Source: Gordonia hankookensis
GTDB taxonomy: Bacteria; Actinomycetota; Actinomycetes; Mycobacteriales; Mycobacteriaceae
DNA length: 64,000 bases
Direction: 5' to 3'
NCBI RefSeq assembly: GCF_014673215.1
Contig: NZ_JACWMS010000001.1
Span: forward strand, 1,116,001-1,180,000
Positions 9,179 through 16,656 of the stretch are shown here, piece after piece; within the stretch, counting starts at the first letter, position 1, and every line of letters begins with the position of its first letter. The translations under genes were made by a program, and so were the position numbers. Below the pieces are notes generated by a model. That model saw nothing but the letters and a program-made list of their open reading frames with translations. It was not told where the DNA came from and made no database searches.

Positions 9179-9320
9179 GGTGATGAAACTCCTTGCAGGT
9201 GGAATGGGTGGTCGACCGTCGAGACGCTCGCGAGCTCGCTCCTCATGGATCGAGAGACGTGGCGGTTCCGGGCGCCCGGTCCCTCACGTGTGAGCGAAAC
9301 GAATCACGCAGGGCGGGCGA

Positions 9321-10862
9321 CTACACGCCGACGGTGACCGGCTTGGGGTGTTCCTTGCCCCGCGGGAAGCAGGCGATGCCGACGAGCACGGTGACCGCGA
9401 TGCAGATCGGACCCGCCCACCGCAGGATCGGCATCTCCCCTGCCGGATCGAACACCTCGGCCCGCGGCCAGGAGAGGTTGACCACCATCAGCGCCCCGTA
9501 CAGGACCGCGAGGAGGTTCACGACGATGCCGAGTCGACCCATCGAGAACAGCTTCTTGCCCTCGGCATCCACCGCTACGCCGCCCTTCGGCCAACCCTGG
9601 AATCGGCGGTAGAGCATCGGCGCGGTGACGGCGAGGTAGGCCAGGTAGATGAGGATGATGCAGACGCTGGCAAGGGTCGCGAAGATCGCCGAATTGCCGA
9701 CGTTGACCACGAGGATGCCGATGCAGAGCAATCCGATCAGGATCGAGGGTGCAATCGGGGTGCCGGTGCGTTCGTTCACGTGGGACAACGTCGTGGAGAA
9801 CGGGAGCCGTCCGTCGCGAGCCATCGAGAACATCAGCCGCGAGCACGCCGTCTGGATCGCCAGGGTGCAGATGAAGATGGCGACGGCGACATCGCACAGC
9901 AGCACCTTGCCCCAGAAGCTGCCGAGAACCGAGTCGAGAACGTAGGGCAGACCACCGGTGGCGAGTTCGTCGTCAAGGGTGGGTGCCGCCATCAGCGCAC
10001 CGAGCAGCATCAGTCCGCCACCGATCGCGGAGACCGTCAGGGCGAGACGGATCGTTCGGGGAGCGACCCGGCGTGGATTCCTGGTCTCCTCGGCGAGTTC
10101 ACCGGCCGAGCCGAAGCCGACCATGACGTAGGCGGCCATGAGGCCCGAGACGATGAACGCCCAGATGTAGCCCGGTTGCTGGCCGGGGATCCCGGTGTCG
10201 AAGACGACGTCGGGCCCGCGCTTGGCGTGGGTGAACAGCGCCAGGACCACCGCGACGACGCCGACGAGCTCGCAGGTGACGCCGATGTTGTTGATGCGGC
10301 TCATCCAGGAGATGCCGACGCAGTTGATGGCCGTGACGATCACGAGCAGGATCGACCCGAGCAGCACCGCGTTGGCGGCGCCGCTGGTACTGGTCAATGT
10401 CGGGTCGTCGCCGATGATCTGGAAACCGCTCCACACCGACGGCAGGACCACCTGCAGTGCGATGGCCGCGGCCGAGGCCGTGACGACCTGGGCGATCATC
10501 ATGAACCAGCCGCCGAACCAGCCGATCACCTCTCCGCCCATGCGCCGCGACCACTGGTAGATGGCGCCCGAGATCGGATAGCGGGCGGCGATCTCCGCGA
10601 AGCAGAGCGCAACCAGGAACTGACCTGCGTAGACGATGGGCCACGTCCAGAAGAATGCCGGCCCGCCGAACCCGAAGCCCAGACCGAACAGCTGAAAGAT
10701 CGTGGTGAGGATCGAGACGAAGGAGAAGCCGGCCGCGAACGACGCGAACGTGCCGAGCGAGCGGTGCAACTGTTGGTCGTAGCCGAACTCGGACAGATCA
10801 TCGGCATCGCCGCCCGACGATGTCGGCGGCTCGGCCGGAGGGGTGATGGCGGTGGAGGTCAT
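9321..10862 (-). CDS. APC-superfamily amino acid/amine permease
   Basis: A 513-residue integral membrane permease with about 12 hydrophobic segments. FGYDQQLHRSLGTFASFAAG and ARYPISGAIYQWSRRMGG are typical of GABA/amino-acid permeases of the APC superfamily. First gene of the operon with UAAP1, UAAP2, carboxyltransferase and atzF, so it probably imports the nitrogen compound that is degraded (guanidine or a related small amine), but the substrate is inferred only from position. The frame is open further upstream across the divergent TetR gene; the ATG at 10862 was chosen because the protein there aligns with the family and the operators lie just upstream. Confidence 0.85.
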   Translation of the reverse strand: MTSTAITPPAEPPTSSGGDADDLSEFGYDQQLHRSLGTFASFAAGFSFVSILTTIFQLFGLGFGFGGPAFFWTWPIVYAGQFLVALCFAEIAARYPISGAIYQWSRRMGGEVIGWFGGWFMMIAQVVTASAAAIALQVVLPSVWSGFQIIGDDPTLTSTSGAANAVLLGSILLVIVTAINCVGISWMSRINNIGVTCELVGVVAVVLALFTHAKRGPDVVFDTGIPGQQPGYIWAFIVSGLMAAYVMVGFGSAGELAEETRNPRRVAPRTIRLALTVSAIGGGLMLLGALMAAPTLDDELATGGLPYVLDSVLGSFWGKVLLCDVAVAIFICTLAIQTACSRLMFSMARDGRLPFSTTLSHVNERTGTPIAPSILIGLLCIGILVVNVGNSAIFATLASVCIILIYLAYLAVTAPMLYRRFQGWPKGGVAVDAEGKKLFSMGRLGIVVNLLAVLYGALMVVNLSWPRAEVFDPAGEMPILRWAGPICIAVTVLVGIACFPRGKEHPKPVTVGV

Positions 10863-10907
10863 GTTCGTTCGCCTCTCTGCTGAGGGTCGGGAGCTCCACG
10901 GTGAGCT

Positions 10908-10931
10908 TTTATCTGTCGAGTGACAGATAAA
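10908..10931. promoter_or_regulatory. Operator palindrome 1 of the guanidine/urea operon
   Basis: Perfect inverted repeat with 10-bp arms, TTTATCTGTC and GACAGATAAA, separated by GAGT. It sits 46 bp before the permease start and upstream of the divergent TetR gene. The core TGTC-N4-GACA is repeated in the second palindrome, 32 bp away centre to centre (about three helical turns). Probably the binding site of the adjacent TetR protein. Confidence 0.8.
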
Positions 10932-10942
10932 CCTCCGGCGAT

Positions 10943-10960
10943 TTCTGTCGAATGACAGAA
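10943..10960. promoter_or_regulatory. Operator palindrome 2 of the guanidine/urea operon
   Basis: Perfect inverted repeat TTCTGTC-GAAT-GACAGAA sharing the TGTC-N4-GACA core of the first palindrome. A looser related site (ATCTGTC followed after 8 bp by GACAA, 11051-11070) lies just before the TetR start and may serve autoregulation. Confidence 0.8.
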
Positions 10961-11089
10961 TTGTTTCGAGCCGGAAAACGCGCGCTACGTCTGTGTAACA
11001 CCACCCCAGGTCAGCGGATCGGCGCGGGTCGTAACGGTGCACTAGGGTGAATCTGTCGACCGACCGACAACAACACGAATGGGAACGAG

Positions 11090-11737
11090 ATGGCGACGCC
11101 TCCGGCTTCTTCGCGCACAGCCGCGAGCCCGGGACGGCCACGACTGGTCAAACCCAAACGCCGGGGCGAGACCGCCCGCGAGGAGATCCTCGACGCCGCG
11201 GCCGAGTTGTTCACCCGGCACGGGTACACCGGGACGTCGACGCGGATGATCGCCGACGCCGTCGGGGTCCGGCAGGCATCGCTCTATCACTATTTCAAGA
11301 CCAAGGACGACATCCTGGCCGCTCTGCTCGCGACCACTGTCGATCCCTCACTCGAGCAGGCGCGCGAACTCCTGGCGTCCGAAGGGGAACCGCTGCAACG
11401 CCTGCTCGATCTCGCGCGCTACGACGTCACGCAACTGGCGGCGGCACGGTGGAACATCGGAGCGCTCTATCTGTTGCCCGAGCTGGCCGACGACAGGTTC
11501 GGTGAGTTCCGCGCCGCCCGCCAGGAATTGTCGGCCGCATATGAAGCGCTCGCCACCGCGGCCCTGGCCGACGTGTCCGACACCCGTGGACTGTTGCCTT
11601 TCCGGCTCGTCGAGTCGGTCATCATGATGCGGTCCGACGAGACACGCGGCGAACTCGGCGCTCATACGGTCACCGGACTGGTCGACACCATCGTGGGCGC
11701 CATCGAGATGCTGATGGAGCACAAGCCGGCCGACTGA
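11090..11737 (+). CDS. TetR-family transcriptional regulator of the guanidine/urea operon
   Basis: A 215-residue TetR-family repressor. After a basic N-terminal arm, residues about 26-74 form the helix-turn-helix domain (REEILDAAAELFTRHG, TSTRMIADAVGVRQASLYHYF, KTKDDILAALL). The remaining helices would form the ligand pocket and dimer interface. It is divergent from the permease operon with two perfect palindromes between them, so it most likely represses that operon and itself; the inducer may be guanidine or a pathway intermediate (inference). ATG follows a modest GGGAACGAG site. Its stop lies inside a strong terminator hairpin. Confidence 0.9.
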   Translation: MATPPASSRTAASPGRPRLVKPKRRGETAREEILDAAAELFTRHGYTGTSTRMIADAVGVRQASLYHYFKTKDDILAALLATTVDPSLEQARELLASEGEPLQRLLDLARYDVTQLAAARWNIGALYLLPELADDRFGEFRAARQELSAAYEALATAALADVSDTRGLLPFRLVESVIMMRSDETRGELGAHTVTGLVDTIVGAIEMLMEHKPAD

Positions 11738-11755
11738 CGTCGACCGGCTTGTGCT
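11718..11755. terminator. Bidirectional terminator between tetR and secreted-protein gene
   Basis: Inverted repeat with 12-bp perfect outer arms AGCACAAGCCGG (11718-11729) and CCGGCTTGTGCT (11744-11755), plus a 4-bp inner CGAC/GTCG stem after one mismatch. It overlaps the last codons of the TetR gene and lies between two convergent genes. There is no long T tract, as is usual in actinobacteria. Confidence 0.7.
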
Positions 11756-11768
11756 GGTTCAGTAGGAG

Positions 11769-12491
11769 TCAGGAGAGACTCCCGTCCGGCTCGAAATCCC
11801 ACTTCGAGCAGCCGTAGACGACGTTGTCGACGTATGACGAGGTGCTGGCCGAGCCGTTCCGCACGCCGTATTCACCAACCCATGCGCGCGGATTCTGGTC
11901 CGCGATCTGCGACAGGGTCAACAGCTTGTCCCTGGTGGGCAAGCCTGCAATGGGGTTCGTGCTCCACCACTGGCCGCTCGCGAGATCCGGGTTCGTCACC
12001 CAGCTGTTGGCACCCGCGTTGCCGTTCTTGGAGGGCTGCCAGACGAGCGTGGTGAATCCCCCGAGCACTGAATCGGTCCGCTTCGCATCACGGATCCTGA
12101 TCTGGAAAGTCGCGGACGTTCCCTTGTACATGAATCCGAGGGCATTCCGTTCCCTCGCCAATTGCGTCAACGGAGTGCTGAATCCGGGATGGAACAGGCT
12201 TGCTGGACCCTGACTGTTCTCCAGTTTCAGTGACCCCTTTCCCGAATTGCCATCACCCGGGCCGCTCACGAATTTCGGTTCGTACCCATCCAGTCGAGTC
12301 CAGCCCCAGGTGGCGATCGGTGGAGAAACGTTTGTGTGAATGCAGGGGAATCCCGGTGGCAGTACCTGATCGAGGCTTCCGTTGGGACCGGCGTTCGCGG
12401 TGGTGACACCGGGGAGGACAGAAAATGCGGCTACCGAGATCGCCGTAATCGAGAGTCGTGCGGCAAGTGACAGACGAGCGCGGGAAATCAT
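11769..12491 (-). CDS. Secreted hypothetical protein
   Basis: A 240-residue protein with a clear Sec signal peptide (MISRARLSLAARLSITAISV, ending TANA before GPNGS). The mature part contains two Cys (FPCIHTN, VYGCSKW) that could form a disulphide, many Trp and aromatic residues, and a segment reading like a beta-sandwich binding domain (GSLKLENSQGPASLF, TFQIRIRDA). A perfect AGGAGG ribosome site supports the ATG at 12491. I recognise no family. Base composition is visibly less GC-rich here and in the 276 bp upstream than in the flanking genes, which may indicate acquisition. Confidence 0.75.
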   Translation of the reverse strand: MISRARLSLAARLSITAISVAAFSVLPGVTTANAGPNGSLDQVLPPGFPCIHTNVSPPIATWGWTRLDGYEPKFVSGPGDGNSGKGSLKLENSQGPASLFHPGFSTPLTQLARERNALGFMYKGTSATFQIRIRDAKRTDSVLGGFTTLVWQPSKNGNAGANSWVTNPDLASGQWWSTNPIAGLPTRDKLLTLSQIADQNPRAWVGEYGVRNGSASTSSYVDNVVYGCSKWDFEPDGSLS

Positions 12492-12767
12492 GGATACCTC
12501 CTACGTAGAAAATGAGCGAGAATACTCGTCGCGCATCAGTTCTCCACACGTCGCGCACGCCCCGTCGAGCGAGGTTCTTCACTCGAATCACGGTGTGGGG
12601 ATGTCGAATACACTATGACAGCGAAACATCACCTGCCTCAGCCGGCCGAGGGGGAATTCTCCGGTCCATTACCGGGCAATCATATTCCGCTGCCGAAGGC
12701 CCCCGTCCGGCGTTTAACGATGATTGATGGTGCGCTTGACATTCTCGAATCGCCGATGGGATCGCAA

Positions 12768-13268
12768 TTATTGCCCGGAAAACATTTCCGTCGAACCTTC
12801 GGTCCGCGCCATCCGCCGCGCTGCCGTCGACTCCGCCGGCCCGACCGGCCGAGCACCCACGGCCTCGGCCAAACCCCACGGCGACATCCCGCTGCTCACC
12901 GTCTCGTGCTCCCCGATCACGTAGGTCTCGTGCCAGATACCGACGGAATCGGCGTCGGCGAATCGCTTGGCGAACGACCGCCAGGCCGGTAGGTGGGGCC
13001 CGTCCGAATCTGCTGCGAACCGTTGCAGCGCGGCAGGTGATCGCCAGTACGAGACGACCATGATCGATGGTCCGAAGTACATGCGATAGGTGAGCATCCC
13101 GGCGTCTGCATGCCTGCGCAGATGTATGAGCATGCGCGGCATCGCCAGGACGACCGACAACCACGCCCGGACACGCAGCGGATGGGTCACCCGCATCCCG
13201 ATGAGGAAGAGGGTCGTCCCCGCGGGAGGAGGGACATTGGTGATCCGGCGGGCATCGGGTGCGGGCAT
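12768..13268 (-). CDS. DUF4188 domain-containing protein
   Basis: A 166-residue protein with the DUF4188 pattern: FLIGMRVTHPLRVRAW near the start, the middle GMLTYRMYFGPSIMVVSYWRS, then the helix RFAADSDGPHLPAWRSF and HETYVI. The family is a dimeric ferredoxin-like (alpha/beta barrel, monooxygenase-like) fold of unknown function, sometimes annotated as aldoxime dehydratase or monooxygenase-like. An AGGAGG site precedes the ATG at 13268. It is divergent from a TetR gene 70 bp away with an operator between them, so it is probably that regulator's target. Confidence 0.8.
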   Translation of the reverse strand: MPAPDARRITNVPPPAGTTLFLIGMRVTHPLRVRAWLSVVLAMPRMLIHLRRHADAGMLTYRMYFGPSIMVVSYWRSPAALQRFAADSDGPHLPAWRSFAKRFADADSVGIWHETYVIGEHETVSSGMSPWGLAEAVGARPVGPAESTAARRMARTEGSTEMFSGQ

Positions 13269-13289
13269 GGCAGCCTCCTGTGGTTCCGA

Positions 13290-13330
13290 AACGTTCTATA
13301 ACGTCGTTACGAAACAACGTTATGAAACAA
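13290..13330. promoter_or_regulatory. Operator region between DUF4188 gene and tetR
   Basis: Contains AACGTT (13290-13295), the inverted pair ATAACGT (13298-13304) and ACGTTAT (13317-13323), and a tandem 13-bp direct repeat CGTTA[C/T]GAAACAA (13305-13317, 13318-13330). It lies in the 70-bp gap between divergent genes and abuts the TetR start, so it is probably the TetR binding site for both promoters. Confidence 0.7.
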
Positions 13331-13338
13331 TCGCGGGC

Positions 13339-13995
13339 ATGGCAAGACCCAAGGTGCACACCGAGGAACTTCGCGATCGCCTCCTCGACGAGGCGGTTCG
13401 AGTGGTGAGCGAGCACGGCCTCGCCGCACTGTCGGTGCGCGATGTCGCCCGCGTGGCGGGGACGTCGACGACGGCGGTGTACTCACTCCTCGGCAACAAA
13501 GAGGGCCTCGCCCGCGGAGTGTTGACCCGGTCCTTCGAATCATTCGCCACCGCACAGGAATCCGTGGCCACGGGCGACGACACCAGCGACCTTGTCGGGC
13601 TCGGCACGGCGTATGTCGGGTGGGCCCTGGACAACCCGCGGCTCTACGAGATCATGTTCGGAGAAGCCCTCGCGGGTATCGCGCCAACCGCCGAGACGGA
13701 AGCCGCGGCGGCACGCGCGATCGCGCCGCTGCGCGACGGGGTCACGGCGGCGATGGAGTCCGGCCTGTTCCGCCGGGCAGACGTCGACACGGTGGTCGCG
13801 TCGCTGTGGGCTCAGGTCCACGGCACGGCAATGCTGCTGCTGTCCGGGCACTTTCCTGCCGGAGCGGACCCCGTGGCCGCGGCGAAGGCGGTGATCGACG
13901 GCTGGCGCACCGATCCGGTTCACGCCGATCCCGGCGCAGGCACGTCCACAGGGAACCGGGACGCGAACGCGACCGGGACCCTGCGTGGCCACTGA
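13339..13995 (+). CDS. TetR-family transcriptional regulator
   Basis: A 218-residue TetR protein starting MARPKVHTEELRDRLLDEAV. Residues about 8-55 are the DNA-binding domain, with VRDVARVAGTSTTAVYSLLG as the helix-turn-helix; the C-terminal half resembles the TetR_C_33/WHG domain (LYEIMFGEALAGIAP; SLWAQVHGTAMLLLSGHF). I chose the ATG at 13339 because it directly follows the operator repeats; the upstream extension would overlap the DUF4188 gene. Likely represses the divergent DUF4188 gene and itself. Confidence 0.88.
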   Translation: MARPKVHTEELRDRLLDEAVRVVSEHGLAALSVRDVARVAGTSTTAVYSLLGNKEGLARGVLTRSFESFATAQESVATGDDTSDLVGLGTAYVGWALDNPRLYEIMFGEALAGIAPTAETEAAAARAIAPLRDGVTAAMESGLFRRADVDTVVASLWAQVHGTAMLLLSGHFPAGADPVAAAKAVIDGWRTDPVHADPGAGTSTGNRDANATGTLRGH

Positions 13996-14024
13996 CGGCT
14001 CATGCAATGGCTAAGGTGATCTGC

Positions 14025-14528
14025 ATGGCAGGCCGCAGCATGCGTTTCGACCCGATCGCCGAAGCGCGTCAGAACTGGTCCGATGCCGGCTGGGCCGACG
14101 TCGCCGACGGGATGGTCGCGGTCACCTCGGTCATGCGCGCCCATCAGATCCTGCTGGCCCGCGTCGAATCGGCGTTACGACCCTACGATCTGAGCTTCTC
14201 CCGTTTCGAACTGCTACGGCTGCTGGCATTCTCACGACAGGGCGCCTTGCCGATCACCAAGGCGAGTGACCGGCTTCAGGTTCACGTCACGAGCGTCACG
14301 CACGCGATCCGGCGCCTCGAGGAGGCCAAGCTGGTGCGCCGCGTGCCTCATCCGACCGATGGACGCACGACTCTGGTGGAGATCACCGACCTCGGCCGCT
14401 CGACCGTCGAGGACGCGACCGCGACGCTCAACACCGAGGTGTTCGGCGACGTCGGGATGAGCGACGACGAGATGGCCGCGATGGTGACGGCGATTCAGTC
14501 GCTCAGGCGAGACGCCGGCGACTTCTGA
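14025..14528 (+). CDS. MarR-family transcriptional regulator
   Basis: A 167-residue winged-helix regulator. The MarR core runs from VTSVMRAHQILLARVESALR through FSRFELLRLLAFS and the recognition region ITKASDRLQVHVTSVTHAIR to the wing RRVPHPTDGRTTLVEITDLG. AAGGTGAT lies about 6 bp before the ATG at 14025; an in-frame ATG at 14007 is an alternative. It is 29 bp after the TetR gene on the same strand and converges on mmsB. The target is unknown; the nearby valine operon is a possibility but no shared site was found. Confidence 0.88.
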   Translation: MAGRSMRFDPIAEARQNWSDAGWADVADGMVAVTSVMRAHQILLARVESALRPYDLSFSRFELLRLLAFSRQGALPITKASDRLQVHVTSVTHAIRRLEEAKLVRRVPHPTDGRTTLVEITDLGRSTVEDATATLNTEVFGDVGMSDDEMAAMVTAIQSLRRDAGDF

Positions 14529-14569
14529 CCCTCGCCTGACGTCAGAAACGTCATTGCGTGGGTGCGGGT

Positions 14570-15439
14570 TCAGTGCAGCGACGTGATGATCGCGCTGAAG
14601 TCGAGGTCGGAGTGCTGTTCGGCAAAAGCCTTGTACAGCTGGGCCGCATGCGTACCGAGTGGCGCCCGCGACCCGGTGCCGGCCACCGCATCCATGGCCA
14701 GCCCCAGATCCTTGTTCATCAATGCCGTCGCGAAGCCGGGCTTGAAATCGTTGTTCACCGGTGAGGTCGGGACCGGGCCGGGAACCGGACAATTGGTCTG
14801 GACCGCCCAGCAGTTGCCGGTGGCGCCGGTGATCACGTCGTAGAGGGCCTGGTCGGAGAGTCCGAGCTTCTCGGCGAGCACGAATGCCTCGCCGACCGCG
14901 ATCTGCTGAACGGCGAGCACCATGTTGTTGCACACCTTGGCAGCCTGGCCTGCACCGGCAGAACCACAGTGGATCACCTTGCCCGCCATCGGGTCCAGCG
15001 TCGAGCGCGCAGTGATGAACGCGTCGTCCGCACCGCCGACCATGAAGGCGAGCGTGCCCGCGACCGCACCCTTCACCCCACCGGACACCGGGGCGTCGAG
15101 CTGGGCGAAGCCGTGCTCGGCGGCCTGCTGGTTGATCTCTCGCGCATCATCGACCGAGATGGTCGAGCTGTCGATGAAGAGCGCGCCGGTCGGCGACGCC
15201 GGCAAGATGTCCGCGTAGCACTTCTTCACGATCGGCCCGCTCGGGAGCATCGTGATCACGACTTCGGCTGCCGCCACGGCCTCGACCGCCGTCGGGAAGG
15301 TCTCGACACCGTTCCCCTGCGCAGTCGTCACCGCCTCCGGCACCGGATCGAACCCGTGCACGGTGTGTCCGGCCGCCACCAGGTTGGCCGCCATCGGCCC
15401 ACCCATGTTGCCCAGTCCCAGAAAGGCGATCGTCGTCAT
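14570..15439 (-). CDS. mmsB: 3-hydroxyisobutyrate dehydrogenase
   Basis: A 289-residue NAD-dependent enzyme oxidising 3-hydroxyisobutyrate to methylmalonate semialdehyde in valine catabolism. It has the N-terminal Rossmann motif FLGLGNMGGPMAANL, the DAPVSGGVKGA substrate loop, and the catalytic-lysine helix GAGQAAKVCNN. Length is normal for the family. A GGGAG site precedes ATG 15439; a TTG 15 bp earlier is a weaker start. Third gene of the mmsA-acyl-CoA dehydrogenase-mmsB cluster, 44 bp after the dehydrogenase. The product feeds MmsA, the first gene of the cluster. Confidence 0.93.
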   Translation of the reverse strand: MTTIAFLGLGNMGGPMAANLVAAGHTVHGFDPVPEAVTTAQGNGVETFPTAVEAVAAAEVVITMLPSGPIVKKCYADILPASPTGALFIDSSTISVDDAREINQQAAEHGFAQLDAPVSGGVKGAVAGTLAFMVGGADDAFITARSTLDPMAGKVIHCGSAGAGQAAKVCNNMVLAVQQIAVGEAFVLAEKLGLSDQALYDVITGATGNCWAVQTNCPVPGPVPTSPVNNDFKPGFATALMNKDLGLAMDAVAGTGSRAPLGTHAAQLYKAFAEQHSDLDFSAIITSLH

Positions 15440-15483
15440 TGTCGAGTCTCCCAATGTGAATTCGGTTGTGCTGGTGAATCAGT

Positions 15484-16656
15484 TCAGTTCTCGCGATAGC
15501 GCGCGGCGATCGACCGTCCGACCACGACGCGCATGATCTCGTTCGTGCCCTCCAGTATCCGGTGCACACGGAGATCCCGGACGATCTTCTCCAGACCGTA
15601 TTCGGTGAGATATCCGTATCCGCCGTGGAGTTGCAGCGCCTGATCGGCCACCGTGAAGCAGCTGTCGGTGACGAATCGTTTGGCCATCGCGCACTGCTCC
15701 ACCTTGTCGGGTGCGCCGGCATCGAGGGCAGCTGCCGCCTGCCACAGCATCAAGCGCGAAGCCTGCAGGGACGTGGCCATGTCGGCGAGCGTGAACCGGA
15801 TGGTCGGCTCGTCGATCAGCGCACCTCCGAATGCCTTCCTCGAAGCGACATATGTCGCGGCACGGTCGAACGCCGCCTGGGCACCGCCCAGGGAGGACGC
15901 CGCGATGTTGAGCCGGCCGCCGTTGAGGCCGTTCATCGCGATCCCGAAGCCGATGCCTTCCTCACCGCCGAGCAGATTGGCGGCAGGCACCCGGACCTCG
16001 TCGAGGATGACCTGCGCGGTTGGCTGGGCGTGCCAGCCCATCTTTCGCTCCTGCGCACCGAAACCCAGTCCCGGAGTGTTCTTTTCGACGAGGAAGGTGG
16101 AGATCCCACGGGCACCGCTGTCGCCGGTGCGGGCCATCAGCACGTAGACGTCGCTGGTACCCGCACCGGAGATGAACTGCTTGACGCCGGTGAGGACGTA
16201 GTCGTCGCCGGATCGGACCGCCCTGGTGGACAGCGCCGCCGCATCCGAGCCCGCGCCGGGCTCGGTGAGGCAGTAGCTCGCCACCGTTTCCATCGACGCG
16301 AGACGTGGAACCCAGTCGGCGCGCTGATCGTCGGTGCCGTAGTGATCGACCATCCAGGCACACATGTTGTGGATGGACAGAAACGCTGCGACAGCGGGAT
16401 CCGCGGCGGCGAGGTGCTCGAAGATGCGAACGCCGTCGAGCCGACGCAGACCACTGCCGCCCACATCCTCCGAGCAGTAGATCGCACCCATGCCGAGCTC
16501 GGCCGCCTCGCGCAACTCGTCGACCGGAAAGTGGTGGTTCTCATCCCATTCCAGCGCGAACGGCGCCAGCCTCTTGGCCGCGAATCCGGCCGCGGTCTCG
16601 ACGATGACGCGCTCGTCCGCGTCGAGACCGCCGTCGGTGATCATCGTCATCGACAT
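15484..16656 (-). CDS. Acyl-CoA dehydrogenase, isobutyryl-CoA dehydrogenase type
   Basis: A 390-residue FAD flavoenzyme of the acyl-CoA dehydrogenase family. Visible signatures are YCLTEPGAGSDAAA, QERKMGWHAQPTAQVILDEVRV, and the C-terminal LHGGYGYLTEYGLEKIVRDLR followed by the catalytic-Glu segment HRILEGTNEIMR. Between mmsA and mmsB it is best read as isobutyryl-CoA dehydrogenase (valine degradation), making methacrylyl-CoA. The start at 16656 overlaps the mmsA stop in an ATGA; other in-frame ATGs follow at 16650 and 16644. No enoyl-CoA hydratase or 3-hydroxyisobutyryl-CoA hydrolase is present, so these steps must be encoded elsewhere. Confidence 0.9.
   Translation of the reverse strand: MSMTMITDGGLDADERVIVETAAGFAAKRLAPFALEWDENHHFPVDELREAAELGMGAIYCSEDVGGSGLRRLDGVRIFEHLAAADPAVAAFLSIHNMCAWMVDHYGTDDQRADWVPRLASMETVASYCLTEPGAGSDAAALSTRAVRSGDDYVLTGVKQFISGAGTSDVYVLMARTGDSGARGISTFLVEKNTPGLGFGAQERKMGWHAQPTAQVILDEVRVPAANLLGGEEGIGFGIAMNGLNGGRLNIAASSLGGAQAAFDRAATYVASRKAFGGALIDEPTIRFTLADMATSLQASRLMLWQAAAALDAGAPDKVEQCAMAKRFVTDSCFTVADQALQLHGGYGYLTEYGLEKIVRDLRVHRILEGTNEIMRVVVGRSIAARYREN

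Noticed and set aside
10863..11089. Guanidine riboswitch (ykkC class) before the guanidine/urea operon.
   Set aside because: The leader is short and occupied by two DNA palindromes that extend symmetrically as protein operators; no conserved ykkC sequence such as the ACGR loops was seen.
12615..12992. Plus-strand open frame starting MTAKHHLPQPAEG.
   Set aside because: No ribosome site, no recognisable domain, and its 3' half is antisense to the well supported DUF4188 gene.
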